Shown piece by piece: positions 13,148-24,879 of a DNA stretch of 64,000 nucleotides. Location of the stretch: positions 1 through 64,000 of the forward strand of contig NJPS01000009.1 of NCBI GenBank assembly GCA_002946415.1. Reading direction: 5' to 3'. The position numbers and the translations under genes are program-made. The notes beneath the pieces are model-generated. The model was not told the DNA's origin and did not search any database. It saw only the letters and a program-made list of their open reading frames with translations. How positions within the stretch are numbered: position 1 is the first letter of the stretch; every line of letters begins with the position of its first letter. This DNA comes from Rutstroemia sp. NJR-2017a BVV2. Its lineage: Eukaryota; Ascomycota; Leotiomycetes; Helotiales; Rutstroemiaceae.

Positions 13148-13428
13148 TGCATGGGTTTCGGCGTTCTCGGCTTTATGTATGGCGTATGGTAGAAATAAGA
13201 TGTCCCAACATCATTCATTGTAGATAATAGCGTGGTACAATCATAGATATCTGGTGTGACAACTTCCGAGATACCACACATAGCACCCATAATCATAACA
13301 ATTAATTCACTTCCCACAAAGATGATTTCAAATTCCTTTTTCATTCACGAAGAACTCCATAGCCGTAGTAGAAAGCCATTCATGCATTTGTGGAAAGCCT
13401 AACGTCCATTCGCTATGAATATTCCCAT

Positions 13429-14143
13429 TTATGCAACCAATTCAACAACACCTCCAGCCTCTGTGATCTTTCGCTCTGCCTCCTTGCTGAACCATCTTGC
13501 GCGTACCACCAATGGGACTTCTGGGATTCTGCCCTTTCCGAGAACTTTTGAGTAGCCGAGGGGAAGGAGATCTAGGACGGGTACGGTGTCTTTCTTGGAG
13601 CCGGAGAGATATTCGTCACGCTTCTCGGCTGGGACGAGGGACCAAAGCTGTTCGAGAAGTTAGTAAAACTACAACCAATTCCCTGGCTATTTTCATCCAA
13701 GTCGCTGCCCTTCACTTCAAACGTTTCCTCCAGGGATAGAACGTACCTTGTCGAGGTTGACGACTGGCTTCCAGAAGTGGTTTTGTTGCTTGTGGAAGTA
13801 TCGCATACCGACCTTTCCGAAGTAACCTGGATGGTACTTGTCCATGTTCGTTCGGTGGTGATGTTGACCACCAGCAAGACCACGACCACCGGGATGCTTG
13901 CGGTGCTTTCCTACACGACCTTTACCGGCGGAAACATGACCGCGGCTGTTCACAGAAAGTTTTATTAGCTTGTATTCTTCCAATTCCTCCAATGCCCAGT
14001 AACAATAACATCGTAGAAGATTGTTGGATTGCGATCTTTTGCGCGGGCGCTCAATCGCTGTTTCACGGATCGTAACAAGCAGAGTCTTCTTCAGTTTTGG
14101 GGAGAACGTACTGCTTGCGGGTTTTGCTCAAATGGGTAGGCAT
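13429..14143 (-). CDS. RPL28: Cytosolic large-subunit ribosomal protein uL15 (L28/L27a)
   Basis: Exons are 14143-14112 (32 nt), 13945-13747 and 13647-13429, giving 149 residues, exactly the family length. The first junction makes [20 protein letters not shown] and the second makes [16 protein letters not shown]. The Gly/His-rich core [19 protein letters not shown] and the end GGVVELVA are diagnostic. It is a structural protein of the 60S subunit. As in many fungal ribosomal protein genes, the first intron (14111-13946) follows closely after the start codon and is longer than average (166 bp). Confidence 0.96.
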
Positions 14144-15329
14144 CTTGTCGTTGAAAGATGGCCGTCGATGTCGATGTCGTTGGTCGTGGAAATTTCGTAG
14201 GTTCGAAAAGTGGTAATCAAATTCGAAAGTGCGTTGCGCTAGTTGACAAGCGAGCTTTTCGATCACGAGGATAAGTGGGCCCACACCAAGTCTTACCGGA
14301 CAGCATCCCCACCCTCGAGTACGTACCAACCATTTCTAGTACACCACCAAGACGATTCCATCATATCTTGAGGACGCTACTTCTTATGGCCACGAAGGAT
14401 AAAAGTGAACTCTAAACTCCTCAATTCTACATATTTATACTTGGGGTTTGCGGAAGGATGGCTGGAATCGTGTTGTGACAGCCATCACAAAGCAGCTACT
14501 GCTCTTATTGAAACCACATTTGCCCAATCATACATAGTAAATTCTCCTGTATAGTTAGCAGGCGAAATTCTTTCATGGGTTTTACAGTAATGTCTCCCGA
14601 GCTCAATGTGGGTGACATCTTCATCGTCAAGAAGATTCTCAGGTCCATATTAATGCCACTCCCACATTTACCTTTCTTGGTCTTCCAGTGACTCCGTTCT
14701 ACTTATGATTACAGTTTATAAGTATGATATAGCTGGAGCCTTCTTCTGGATCAACGCAGTCGTCTGACCTTGATATGAAGATTATTGCGGCATACAGTTT
14801 CTTTCAATACATTGCCAGTGGAAACGCAATATACTCGAGCATCAGTAAGGGTACCCAAAATGTCGCGAAGAGAATGGTTCTCTGATGGTTGCTCTGTGGG
14901 GATAGATTGAAACCATCGTCACAGTTGGTTTGAGCAATATATCAGAATCAGTTGTTCCAACTTCATCATTTGATTGGTTCAGCGATCAATAGAGTGAGCT
15001 TCTGTTTCGAAGTGCAAGTAACATCGAGCTCTAAGCATGAGTCTTTCGCTCCTTCTGACAACAATGTTAATGGGAGCAAGCGGTTATGATTACTGCTTTC
15101 TCTTCTACACGTGCGAACTCAGTCCTCCTGGCAAGAATGATAATAACATGCCCTGTTGTATGCACGCACCCAATAAATCATGTTTTGTGCTTCATTTTTC
15201 ATTGCACAGAACAACGAGGTAGCATTCTTAACATCATCTATTATTTCCACATCTTTAGAAGTCACATGCGCCGAGGGAAACACAAGGTACAAATCGAAAA
15301 CAACACCAGCCAGTTTCCTCAAAGTAACC
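14144..15329. other. Intergenic region
   Basis: About 1.2 kb holding the RPL28 promoter and the upstream region of the Q-rich gene. No coding frame with recognisable motifs, no tRNA-like structure and no repeat was seen. Confidence 0.5.
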
Positions 15330-16403
15330 ATGGGCCAGCGTCTTCGAGAAAACACACCTGAAGAGCCTGCGAACCGATCTCCAACTTCTCCAGCAGGACC
15401 TGAAAGACGTGGGTCTGCGGCATCTACCCGTAGTTCGAGACTGGCACCTACATCTGTATGGTTTCCGAGAAGTTCATTCCCAACCTTGGGAGTATCTCAC
15501 AGAGCATTGCAACTCGAGCAACATCGGCAGCCCACGACAAGAGAAGATACTGCTGCTGTTCTGAGTCCCAGACGACCCGCTGCAACTGAAGACCAAATCA
15601 GCCAAGCGGGCCAAGCCTTGGAGCAACAGCAACATCCTAGACCCTTGGAGCAACATCAAATTATCAGAACCTCTGAGCAGCAACTCCCCAGAGACTCGCA
15701 GCAACAGCAAGATATCAGAGCCTCCGAGCAACAACAACAACGTCGCGGAGACTTGGAGCAACGGCTAACTGTTCAAAGCTCGCGAGGCTGCTCACCCAAT
15801 CAAATTGTGCACGATCTTATTCCCGCCTACCTCGATGCAGACTCTAGAAATGCATGGCGGCAATTCACGTCTAGGAACACTTTCTTAGGCGTTCGACCTA
15901 CACAAAGTTCAAACAATGCGGTGCCGAATAATCTTTCTGCAAACCATGGGATTAACCGTGTACATGTTACATACGATGTGTCGCGCACCGAACCTGTTAC
16001 AGAGTCCGAATCTAACTCTCGATCCCATCTGGAGCAGACATTCTCATTTGGTCAATTTAGAGGAGCCGAGAGGCGGGCACAATCCAACACCGATAACGCC
16101 ATTTCTCAGCAGATAAATTTGGAGGACGTCGATAATGAGGACGAGGTTGATAGTACGAATCTTGGATCCAGCAATTTCCAGGAAACAGCTGCTATACCCG
16201 CCACTAGCAGTGAGTCGTTGGGAATTGATCGTCCCACAACTTCAAGAACTTTGAGGGATGATTTGACTTTGAGGGATGATTTGACTTTGAGGGATGATTT
16301 GACTTTGGGGGTTGATTTGACTAGAGGAGAACGACTTATGATGGAGGCACTAAGATCGAGGATAAGGGCGAGAAGGAGAATGATGCAGCGATCTGAACAG
16401 TAG
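15330..16403 (+). CDS. Gln/Ser-rich low-complexity hypothetical protein
   Basis: A single open frame of 357 residues. The ATG at 15330 has a good context (ACCATGG) and begins MGQRLREN; an in-frame ATG further upstream (15180) has poor context. No known domain is recognised. The first half is rich in Gln, Arg and Ser, with EQQQ/LEQH-type degenerate repeats. Residues about 307-330 consist of an 18-bp tandem repeat (16248-16319) giving LRDDLT three times and LGVDLT once. The C-terminus is a basic Arg/Met helix (RLMMEALRSRIRARRRMMQR). It looks disordered, with a possible amphipathic end. Function is unknown, and a spurious gene is not excluded. Confidence 0.5.
   Translation: MGQRLRENTPEEPANRSPTSPAGPERRGSAASTRSSRLAPTSVWFPRSSFPTLGVSHRALQLEQHRQPTTREDTAAVLSPRRPAATEDQISQAGQALEQQQHPRPLEQHQIIRTSEQQLPRDSQQQQDIRASEQQQQRRGDLEQRLTVQSSRGCSPNQIVHDLIPAYLDADSRNAWRQFTSRNTFLGVRPTQSSNNAVPNNLSANHGINRVHVTYDVSRTEPVTESESNSRSHLEQTFSFGQFRGAERRAQSNTDNAISQQINLEDVDNEDEVDSTNLGSSNFQETAAIPATSSESLGIDRPTTSRTLRDDLTLRDDLTLRDDLTLGVDLTRGERLMMEALRSRIRARRRMMQRSEQ
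16248..16319 (+). repeat. 18-bp tandem repeat, four copies
   Basis: The unit ACTTTGAGGGATGATTTG is present three times exactly and a fourth time with three changes. It lies in frame inside the Q-rich gene. Confidence 0.9.
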
Positions 16404-16784
16404 CTATAGTGCCAGTGTGAAACACTCTCGGACTTGTTGGACATGGGTTGCTTTAAGTAAGAAATCGCCCAGATTTGCAGCATTGAAGATATCCTGTGGG
16501 GCACATGTTATCAATGGCTTGGAAAGCCCAAAAATCCATAGCTTTTGCATAATTACTTGAGCGGTCTATCATCTATTGAAGTGAGAAGCGCTCATGAAAA
16601 ATATCGGAGTAGAGTTACCAGCCGTGTCCCAACGCCATCAATATGCATGAATTCCTTGTGCTATGCGTCATTCCATTCCCATTCCCGTATGATCTGTCCC
16701 CACTACATTACCTCCCACATAATGTTCTGTCCTAGACGCCCATATATAGTACAATCGCATCTTCGCTACCGTAAAGTCATGCTA
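16404..16784. other. Convergent intergenic region
   Basis: About 380 bp between the ends of the Q-rich gene and ERV1. It is probably 3' UTR sequence; nothing else was seen. Confidence 0.5.
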
Positions 16785-17416
16785 TCAATCACACCTGCCG
16801 TCCTTCCACCCAGTCCTCCACCTCTCTTCCCACTTTCTACAATCAAATTCCCTCTTGCCCAGCTTCCTATTAACATCATTGTGCGCCTCACACATCCACT
16901 TGCCAAACTCATCTCGGCTTTCCGTCCGCACTTTGTTCTGCTCCATATATGTTTGGAAATCCTCGGCGCATACCCAGCATGGATAGAGCTTCGAGAACAA
17001 ACTCATGAATTGCGATACGTTTTGCTGATCGGTGGGAGTGGGATTGGAGGGATAACTGGCAGTGATGCTATGTAGAAGTGTCCAGCTACTGCGACCAAGT
17101 TGTTCGACGTCGGGAGGACAGTCCTTTGCGGGGTTAGAGAGAAGTGTACGGCTACCCTGTGAACCCGAGTCGTCGCTACTGCTCGTGTGGGTTATGGAGG
17201 GGGATTTGGTCGCAGCGCTGAATGACGCGAAGGAGTTGCATGCGCGGCAGCTGGAGAGTAGCTAATTAGCATAATTGCCCAGACTAAAGCGGGAAAAGGA
17301 GCTTACGGTTTGCCATCTTTGCCTAGTATTACGCCCTTGGGACGCTTTCCTTGGGTTGCCACCGAAGAAGTTGAAGAGCTTGTACTGGGATCGTTATCCC
17401 GGATATCGTCTGCCAT
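16785..17416 (-). CDS. ERV1: Erv1/ALR-type FAD-linked sulfhydryl oxidase
   Basis: Exons are 17416-17307 and 17250-16785, giving 191 residues. The junction restores GKDGKPCRACNSF, the shuttle CxxC of the flexible N-terminal arm (Cys 38 and 41). The core follows: CPPDVEQLGRSSWTLLHSI, then KLYPCWVCAEDF with the redox CxxC at about 128-131, then MCEAHNDVNRKLGK (FAD binding) and a final FDC..W..RW block. This is the standard Erv1 layout. The enzyme re-oxidises Mia40 in the mitochondrial intermembrane space and passes electrons to cytochrome c. A Ser-rich linker separates arm and core. The gene is divergent from HEM4 across 252 bp. Confidence 0.94.
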
Positions 17417-17668
17417 TGTATGTATCCTCAAAAACTGTAGCACTCCGACCCCCAAGAAGTGAGAAATAAATCATATACGCAGCACAGACAAACATCTTGA
17501 AGTCTTCATTGAAGCTTTGTAATGCGCAAACAATTCTTCGGAACAGCTTCGGCAATTCCCGCACCAAAATTTAAGCTTTCGTAGAACATCGTCATTATTC
17601 CACCCCACTTGGCTGATCTTTTTACTCCCCCTCCTTTCCTGGGCAGATTTCACAATGCGCAAGCGAAG
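17417..17668. promoter_or_regulatory. Divergent promoter of ERV1 and HEM4
   Basis: 252 bp between two start codons facing apart. It contains a short upstream ORF for HEM4 at its right end. No other motif is called. Confidence 0.5.
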
Positions 17669-17672
17669 ATGA
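17655..17672 (+). promoter_or_regulatory. Five-codon uORF overlapping the HEM4 start (ATGA)
   Basis: ATG at 17655 opens MRKRR-stop. Its TGA (17670-17672) overlaps the HEM4 ATG (17669-17671) as ATGA. This arrangement could lower HEM4 translation or allow termination-reinitiation, provided the transcript starts upstream. Confidence 0.5.
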
Positions 17673-18666
17673 GCAATACCAATCGTCCGGAGGAGAAGAC
17701 GCCAGCGTTTCTGCTCAAGACAAAAAGCATACCAAATGATGGCTATGAGGAGAAATTTCAGGATGTGAAGGTTGAAGGAAATGGATTTGAGCCGGTTTTC
17801 GTACCTGTTCTGGAACATAAATTTGTCGAAGAAGGGGTTAAGGAAGTGAGGGCACTTCTAAAGAACAAGGAAATTGGGAAGGAAGAGGGAAAACGCTATG
17901 GGGGATTGATCTTCACAAGTCAAAGGGCTGTAGAGCTTTTTGCAAAACTGGTGGAGGAAGGAAACGACGGTAGGGTTAAGGATATACTTCATTGGAGCAA
18001 TGACAGCGCTAATATATTATATTTGTAGGGAGTGAGGCATGGCCACACCTTCAAGATGTACCAATTTATACCGTTGGGCCAGCTACATCGAGAGCTCTGC
18101 GGTCAATTCCTCAAAGTCCACCGCTAAACATTTTTGGAGCGGAAACCGGCAATGGAGAGGCATTGGCGCATTATATGTTAGATCATTATGGCAAGTGGTA
18201 CGAAGATCGAAAGATCAAACCACCTTTACTGTTCATGGTCGGTGAGCAACGAAGGGATATCATACCGAAGACACTGATGGATCCAGCCCTTCCGGAAGAA
18301 AGGAGGATCCAAGTTGATGAATTAGTGGTTTATGGCACTGGTGTTATGGAATCCTTCGAGCAAAACTTCACAGAATTGCTGAAGGGTACAGAAGGAAGGA
18401 AATCAAGATGGGTGGTTGTATTCTCACCGACGGGGTGTGAAGCCATGCTGCGTGCTTTGGGTTTGTTAGACCCCGAAACGGGAACGGTAAAGAACTTTGC
18501 CAGAGGAGAGGAACAGCTGCGGAGAACATTCATTGCTACGATTGGACCGACTACAAGGGATTACTTGAAGAACACATTCAACTATGAACCGAATGTCTGC
18601 GCTGACAAGCCAAGTCCTGAAGGAGTCATTGAGGGAATCAAGAACTTCTCGGAAAATACAAAATGA
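17669..18666 (+). CDS. HEM4: Uroporphyrinogen-III synthase
   Basis: Exons are 17669-17969 and 18029-18666, giving 312 residues. Splicing joins VEEGND|GSEAWPHLQDVPIY. Family landmarks are GGLIFTSQRAVELF in the first domain, then IYTVGPATSRALR, FGAETGNGEALAHYML and LLFMVGEQRRD. At the C-terminus are VVFSPTGCEAMLRAL and FIATIGPTTRDYL. The enzyme closes and flips ring D of hydroxymethylbilane to uroporphyrinogen III in cytosolic haem synthesis. The ATG at 17669 is the first in-frame ATG, directly overlapped by a uORF stop. Confidence 0.93.
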
Positions 18667-20157
18667 AAAGCAAGATTGATTCCCCCGACAACCCTTTGGA
18701 ATAATGGTACTTGGATGCGTTGAGAACCTCTGATTCCGTCTTCATCACGTCTATACTACCTCCACTAACAGATATCATCTAGAGCCCGCTTCCGCATCTT
18801 GCTTTGTTACACAATTGAGCAAATAAGAATTCTTCAGCTCCACAGAACAAGCCCGATGACACAAGTCATCATGTCCCATTTTTCCCTAAAGCAGAACCAC
18901 CACTGCATATCTAGCTCAGCCCTATGGATAAATTTAGCCCTACATTTCTGCAGTATTTCAAGACACTCAGGCGATGTTCACTATCGATCTGCCCGCACTT
19001 CAAAACATACTTGTATTCCACTACAAGAAATACGGCGTGCAAGCGCTGCGAAGAGACGCCGCCGTTGCACAAGAGAAGGAGTATTCATCATACATAACGA
19101 TTTGTGAAAGTATTCATTGGCCCTGATTCCACCAACCTTTGGCAAGGCCAACGTTGCCAATCTATGGCATTTGAGTTGAACCTGCAGAAGTTCCTCAATC
19201 CGCTGCCTCAAGACAGGACCACAGTCGATATGAAGCCAGGGTGATAGAACCTCAAACGCGCGAGAACTTGTCATCCCTAACAAATCTTCAGATGACTCGT
19301 ATACACAAATATATAGAGTTCATCGACGAGTCTACGGGATTGTTGTTTGAAGAATCCGTGGGAACAGTTTCCGTGAGCCGGCCTCTTCAATCGCCAAACT
19401 CCTTAAGACATTTTACTACTTCGGAAGCTACGTCCTAATCTTGAGATACGAAGTAGAAAGAATCAAAGTAGCGCATGCGTTTGCTGACTACTATGTTGAC
19501 AAAGCCATTACAGAAGGGATCGTGGAGAGCGCTTCATGACGGGAATCATCCTTCCGTAAGACTATGAAATTGTTTCCCAATGTGAAAGATGGAATCAGAA
19601 AGAAGGATAGACTGTCTGAACTGAGACTGGCAGAGAGTAACAATGCATGGTATAGAAGATACCCCTGAGATGTCTCGTTACCGGAGTCGGTTAAATTCAT
19701 GCGATATACTCCAAACACAGATGACGTAGTTTGACGTATTTCGTCTGCTCACTCTTGACTGAGCAAGCCAGCAGCATTGCGCCAGGTACTCCCTTATATG
19801 CCAATTTGCACAATTCAATTCGAAGTGTTTGTAAGGAATAAACAAAAACCACGACATAAGTTATCATAACTTTTTCAGAAGATTCAATTGTGAGGTATCA
19901 CATGGGAATGCATCGTTCCCACGACATTCAGCCTTGTCACCAGCCACATATTAATTTCCACCAATTAAAGCTGGGGGCGCACCCCAAGTGCAAGGCCACG
20001 CCTCATCCCATCAGGCCACGAACTCGAATCTCATTACTAAGTCTACCATTCCTATTATTTACTACAACACATCCAACCAAGACTGTTCTACTAAGACACA
20101 TTGAATTGAAGCAATCAAACGCATACATTCACTTAATGCAGTAAAAATCGCAGAACC
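18667..20157. other. Intergenic region
   Basis: About 1.5 kb between HEM4 and the TLDc gene. Short frames on both strands lack conserved motifs. It probably contains the HEM4 3' UTR and the promoter of the TLDc gene. Confidence 0.5.
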
Positions 20158-21233
20158 ATGTCAGCCAAGAGCTATCACGACGAAACTCCGACATCCTCGG
20201 GACAATCCACTCCAGCCCTATCGGCATCCGGTTCCTGGGGAATGCCCTCGACGGTGTCACACGCTGTCACCGGACTTTTGCGACGATTTTCTACAGATCC
20301 AAACCAGAGTACCCACGGATATAGCAAAGCTTTATCGCCCACCTATCCCAGAACTTCGAATGGTATAGAAGGAGTATACACCCCGCCGCATCGAACAGCT
20401 TCGCCGTTTCAGCCACCTCCTCTATACCCGGTGAAGTTGACGGGATGGAGGGAAAACACAAGTCCGTCTGCACAATTACTTAGTCGCGCATTGGCAGAGG
20501 AAATCAGATTACTTGTGCCGCCGAGGCTACAGCTTTGCGAAGAGTGGTCATTGGTTTATAGCCTGGAACAGGATGGAGTTAGTCTGGGAACATTGTATAA
20601 AAAGTGCGATGACTTGCGGGGATTGAGGAATGGTTTCGTTCTGGTAGTAAAAGATGGAGAAGGTAGTGTATGTATTCATTCTTCTCTAGCATGCGAAGCA
20701 AATACTAACTAATCCGATTCTAGTTGTTCGGTGCATATCTGACAGAAGCTCCTCACCCTGCCCCGCATTACTATGGTACTGGGGAGTGTTTCTTATGGCG
20801 AGCATCTGTCCTATCTTCTTCTCTACTAGCAAATTTACCTCCACCACCCTCCGCCGATACCACAAATCTGCAACGAACAACCACGATCGGCACGCACCAT
20901 GTGCCATCTGATAGCCTCCTCTCGCCGACCAACTCGACTCATTCCCTCGCTCCCCCTACACCGAACTCCCCAGCCTTTGGAACTGGGTCGAGTACCCCTG
21001 AAAGAATACGCTTCAAAGCCTTCCCATATTCTGGCATGAACGATTATATGATGTTTTGCGAAGCTGGGTTCTTGAGTGTAGGAGGTGGAGATGGGCATTA
21101 TGGGTTATGGTTGGACGATACTTTCGAGAAAGGAGTCAGTAGCACCTGTCCAACTTTTGGAAACGAACCCTTGAGTGAAGAAGGAGAGAAATTCGATATC
21201 ATTGGAGTGGAAGTCTGGAGTATTGGGAACTAG
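20158..21233 (+). CDS. OXR1: TLDc-domain protein, Oxr1 type (oxidation resistance)
   Basis: Exons are 20158-20667 and 20724-21233, giving 339 residues. The N-terminus is Ser/Thr/Pro-rich. The TLDc domain begins at about residue 100 with LLSRALAEEIRLLVPPRLQL and continues WSLVYSLEQDGVSLGTLYKK. The junction gives KDGEGS|LFGAYLTEAP. Later blocks are YYGTGECFLWRA, FPYSGMNDYMMFCE, LSVGGGDGHYGLWLDD and the end FDIIGVEVWSIG. A Ser/Thr/Pro-rich insert of about 55 residues interrupts the domain. Yeast Oxr1 is known for oxidative-stress resistance and for promoting V-ATPase disassembly. The assignment to TLDc is firm; the exact role here is inferred. Confidence 0.88.
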
Positions 21234-21547
21234 AGAGCGGAGAGTCTGTAGATGGCATTTTGAGCGTGGGAAAGCCCGGAGGATATATGCATGATACCCG
21301 TGAAGTTTGTAGTTGTTTGAGAAATTTGGGAAATACATTTGGGATCAGGGTCGAGGACTTCTTCATAGGAGCTGGCGTTATCCATGATAAGTTTAATGCT
21401 CAGGGAGCTTGCCGGGAATCTATATCTATCATAGTATCGTATTTCGTCCGACAGTCTTCTCTTGAATACCTCGGGTCATACGTGCGTATTTCGTCCCATG
21501 ATTCTATGATGTGTGTCCGTCTAACATTGTGCCATGGCAAAATACCG
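21234..21547. other. Convergent intergenic region
   Basis: About 310 bp between the TLDc gene and NAA30, with nothing recognised beyond 3' UTR sequence. Confidence 0.5.
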
Positions 21548-22286
21548 TTACAGGTCCGGCGAAGCGTCCGCTTGCATGTCTTCTACTCTTTTCAAATGCA
21601 ACACCAATCGATATGCACTACTGCCATTCAGGTAGTAACGACTCAACTTTTTACTTCTTATAAATCCCAGCCGCTCGTATAGTCTCATGGCCGCTACGTT
21701 CGTCTCCTCCGTCTCTAAGACTACTTCATCCGCACCCCGCGCTTTCATCGCATCGATCGCCAATGTTACAAGTTTGGTTGCGATTCCGCGGCCTCGATAG
21801 GTAGAATCGACAGCAAGCATAGCGATGTAGCCGCGGAGCGTGGTTGGAGAATGCGAAGCGTGTTGCTCGAGTTTCGATATTAGGATGCCGTGGAGCGGGG
21901 GATTAGATGAGGGGGCGGGGTCGAGGGCCTAGCTTTGTTGTTAGCTTGTCTTACTGAGAATGGCAGAAAGGGGCCTAGGCGATGGACGGGGAATGTACCA
22001 TGAAACACAAATCCTCCCATTGATACAAGAAGTATCGGTAGACATATATGCTGTAAGGCTCGCTCAAATCTTTCGAGATCAAGGCTCGAATGGAAGGCAG
22101 ATATTGTTTTTCCAGGGAGTGTTTGTATCGAATGTATCGCAATTCAGAAGGTAGCTTTGCATCAGTCGCAGCCACCGCGCCCAGAGCTTCATTTGCCATG
22201 TTTGCTGTTGCAGGCTCTGGCAGGACGACTGGAGAAGCTGTTTGTGGTACCGAACTCGGACAACGGACGGTTCTTTCACATGTCAT
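21548..22286 (-). CDS. NAA30: N-alpha-acetyltransferase 30 (NatC catalytic subunit, Mak3)
   Basis: Exons are 22286-21999 and 21928-21548, giving 222 residues. The GNAT fold begins at about residue 50: [20 protein letters not shown], then [19 protein letters not shown]. The junction gives [17 protein letters not shown]. The acetyl-CoA motif is [20 protein letters not shown], followed by [20 protein letters not shown]. This is characteristic of Mak3/Naa30, which acetylates N-terminal Met followed by a bulky hydrophobic residue. About 45 poorly conserved residues precede the domain. A second in-frame ATG (MANEAL) could be the true start. The gene is divergent from LRO1. Confidence 0.88.
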
Positions 22287-22601
22287 GTTTTTGTTTTCCG
22301 GCGCAGTTTCGGGCCCTGCTCGCCAAGGACTCAGAAGAAGACTAGTGCAGGAACGGAAAATTGTGAAGTTCCGGCTCAGTCCGCCCCGCCAATACCGACC
22401 CAGGCGATGCAAATTACGTAGGTAGCTCGAGGCTTGTGATAATTTCCATGATAACAATAATGCAAGCATCTTCCTCTTTTGAAGTCTAGCTTGGAGCTAC
22501 TGCGAAAACCCCCCTCACCACCGCCGTCGTCAACAATGGCCTGATAAGATTACAACAACTTATCCTACCTTTCCCGCGAATTTCATAACCACCTCGCCAA
22601 C
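22287..22601. promoter_or_regulatory. Divergent promoter of NAA30 and LRO1
   Basis: 315 bp between start codons facing apart. No specific motif is called. Confidence 0.45.
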
Positions 22602-24714
22602 ATGGCGTCCCGGCTCCGTCGTATCTTTGAGGGTACTCCCCCCTCTTCTGAAGCGTCGACTCCGTCGCATTTTCCCCATAAGCCCGAAGATATGCAGATG
22701 GTACTCGTTCCGAAAGCACTGTCTCACAAAAAGAGCAAAACGAAGCGTCGCAATACATTTATATTCTTCTTGGGTGGCTTATTTGGTTTGGTCGTGGCAG
22801 GTTTCTTCGCGGAAAGAAATGATTTGTTTGATCTTCCGGAGCTGAGAGATCTCAGCATGGATAGCTTGATGGATGTACTGCCGGCAGGCTTTGTCAAAGA
22901 TGCGCGGGATTTAGCTGTAAGTCCTTGGATTATGAAGGAGATCTAGGGTGAGAATTTGTGCTGACCGTGTTGCGCTTGCAGAGGGGGGAACAAGAGGCTG
23001 TCAATTATGATTCTTTTTCTGTAGGACTAAAACTGAGAGCACAAGGCATACATGCGCACCATCCGGTTGTTATGATTCCTGGTGTGATTTCGACGGGGTT
23101 GGAATCATGGGGTACAACGAATTCTTCGCGACCATTTTTCCGGAAGAGACTATGGGGCAGTTGGAGTATGATGAGAGCATTGCTACAGGATAAGGAGAAC
23201 TGGAAGAGACATATCATGCTCGATAAGTGGACTGGGTTGGATCCTCCCGGAGGTATAAAGCTGAGAGCGGCGCAAGGGTTTGATGCTGCGGACTTCTTCA
23301 TAACAGGATATTGGATCTGGAATAAAATTCTGGAGAATCTAGCAACTATCGGCTATGACCCCACAAATAGCTTCACGGCGGCTTATGACTGGAGACTATC
23401 CTATGCAAACCTCGAAGTCCGGGACCAATATTTCACACGCCTAAAGATGCATGTTGAGATGGCGAATAGTATTTCGGGCAAGAAAGCAGTTTTAATATCA
23501 CATTCTATGGGCGGCCAAGTGCTTTTCTATTTCTTCCATTGGGTTGCGGCAAAGAGTGGTGGAAACGGCGGTGATGACTGGGTCGACAAATATGTGGATT
23601 CATGGATTAACATCAGTGGCTGTATGCTTGGGGCATTGAAAGGGCTTCCGGCTGTGCTATCAGGAGAGATGAAAGACACGGCTCAACTTAATGCTTTCGC
23701 TGTTTATGGGTTAGAGAAGTTTCTAAGCAAGGAAGAACGAGCAGATATATTCCGAGCAATGCCGGGGATATCGTCTATGTTGCCTATGGGAGGAGATGCT
23801 GTTTGGGGCAATGAAACTTGGGCTCCCGACGATACTCCTGACCAAGAAGTGAGCTACGGCAAATTTCTCAACTTCAAGAACCAAAACACCTCTACCGGAT
23901 ATCGGAATTTAACCGTGCAGGAAAGTCTTGGCTATCTCTATAATACTACTGAAGACTGGTATCAGAATCAAGTGCAGACCAGTTATTCTCATGGTATTGC
24001 GCACACGAAAGCGGAAGTAGATGCAAATGAGGAGGATCCGGCGAAATGGATCAACCCTCTAGAAACAAGACTTCCACTTGCACCAAATCTCAAGATTTAC
24101 TGCTTTTATGGTAGGTTATCCTTTCCTCCAATTTGACATAATATTAACATGTTCCAGGAATTGGTAAACCAACCGAACGTTCCTACTACTACCGCCACAG
24201 CGATAATCCTCTATCTAAGCTGAACATTACCATCGACACGGGCCTTACCCAGGCCAACATCGACCATGGCGTTATTCTCGGCGAAGGCGACGGCACGGTA
24301 AATCTCCTCTCTATAGGTTATATGTGCAATCGTGGGTGGAAATATCATCGTTATAACCCTGCTGGTGTTAAGATCAAGACATTCGAAATGCCTCATGAGC
24401 CGGATAGGTTCAGTCCGCGAGGTGGACCGAATACTGGTGATCATGTTGATATACTGGGAAGACAGAGTCTGAATGATTTGATTCTGAGAGTGGCAGCGGG
24501 ACGGGGAGAGGAGATTGAGGAGAATGTTGTGAGTAACATAGGAACGTATGCGGAGAGAGTCAAAGTTTTCGAGGAAGATGAATATTTGGCGGAAAAGAGA
24601 AGGGAGGAGCAGGAGAAAGAAAAGGGCAAGGAAGAGGGGGTTCGAAACAAGTTGGAGAGAAAAGCCGAGGAAGTACTCGAGAAACTGGAGAAGGTTGCTA
24701 GAGATGAATTATGA
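22602..24714 (+). CDS. LRO1: Phospholipid:diacylglycerol acyltransferase (PDAT)
   Basis: Exons are 22602-22916, 22982-24110 and 24158-24714, giving 666 residues. The short cytosolic N-terminus is basic (HKKSKTKRR). One membrane anchor follows (FIFFLGGLFGLVVAGFFA, about 50-67), then a lumenal LCAT-like domain. It contains PVVMIPGVISTGLESW, the lipase elbow ISHSMGGQVLFYF with the nucleophile Ser at about 280, WINISGCMLGALKG, and after the second junction KIYCFYGIGKPTERSYYY. The catalytic Asp and His regions are near GEGDGTVNLLS and GDHVDILG. The enzyme moves an acyl chain from phospholipid to diacylglycerol, making triacylglycerol at the ER. A C-terminal charged tail (about 60 residues of E, K and R) is predicted to form a coiled helix. 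Confidence 0.94.
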
Positions 24715-24879
24715 GGACCACGCATAGAATTCTTGGATTGGAAGGAGGTCTTTTGCTCGGAAGATATGGTTTATGAATATGGTATAGTATGGCTGGGCTA
24801 GAGCTAGGAGTTTGGTGTTTGTTGGCGGGATTCTATCGCTTGTGCAGTGTATAGAGAAGATAATAGAGAGAGGACTTAT

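Noticed and set aside
17609..17668. N-terminal extension of HEM4 upstream of 17669
   Set aside because: The extended frame begins with TTG and has no ATG; the first in-frame ATG is 17669.
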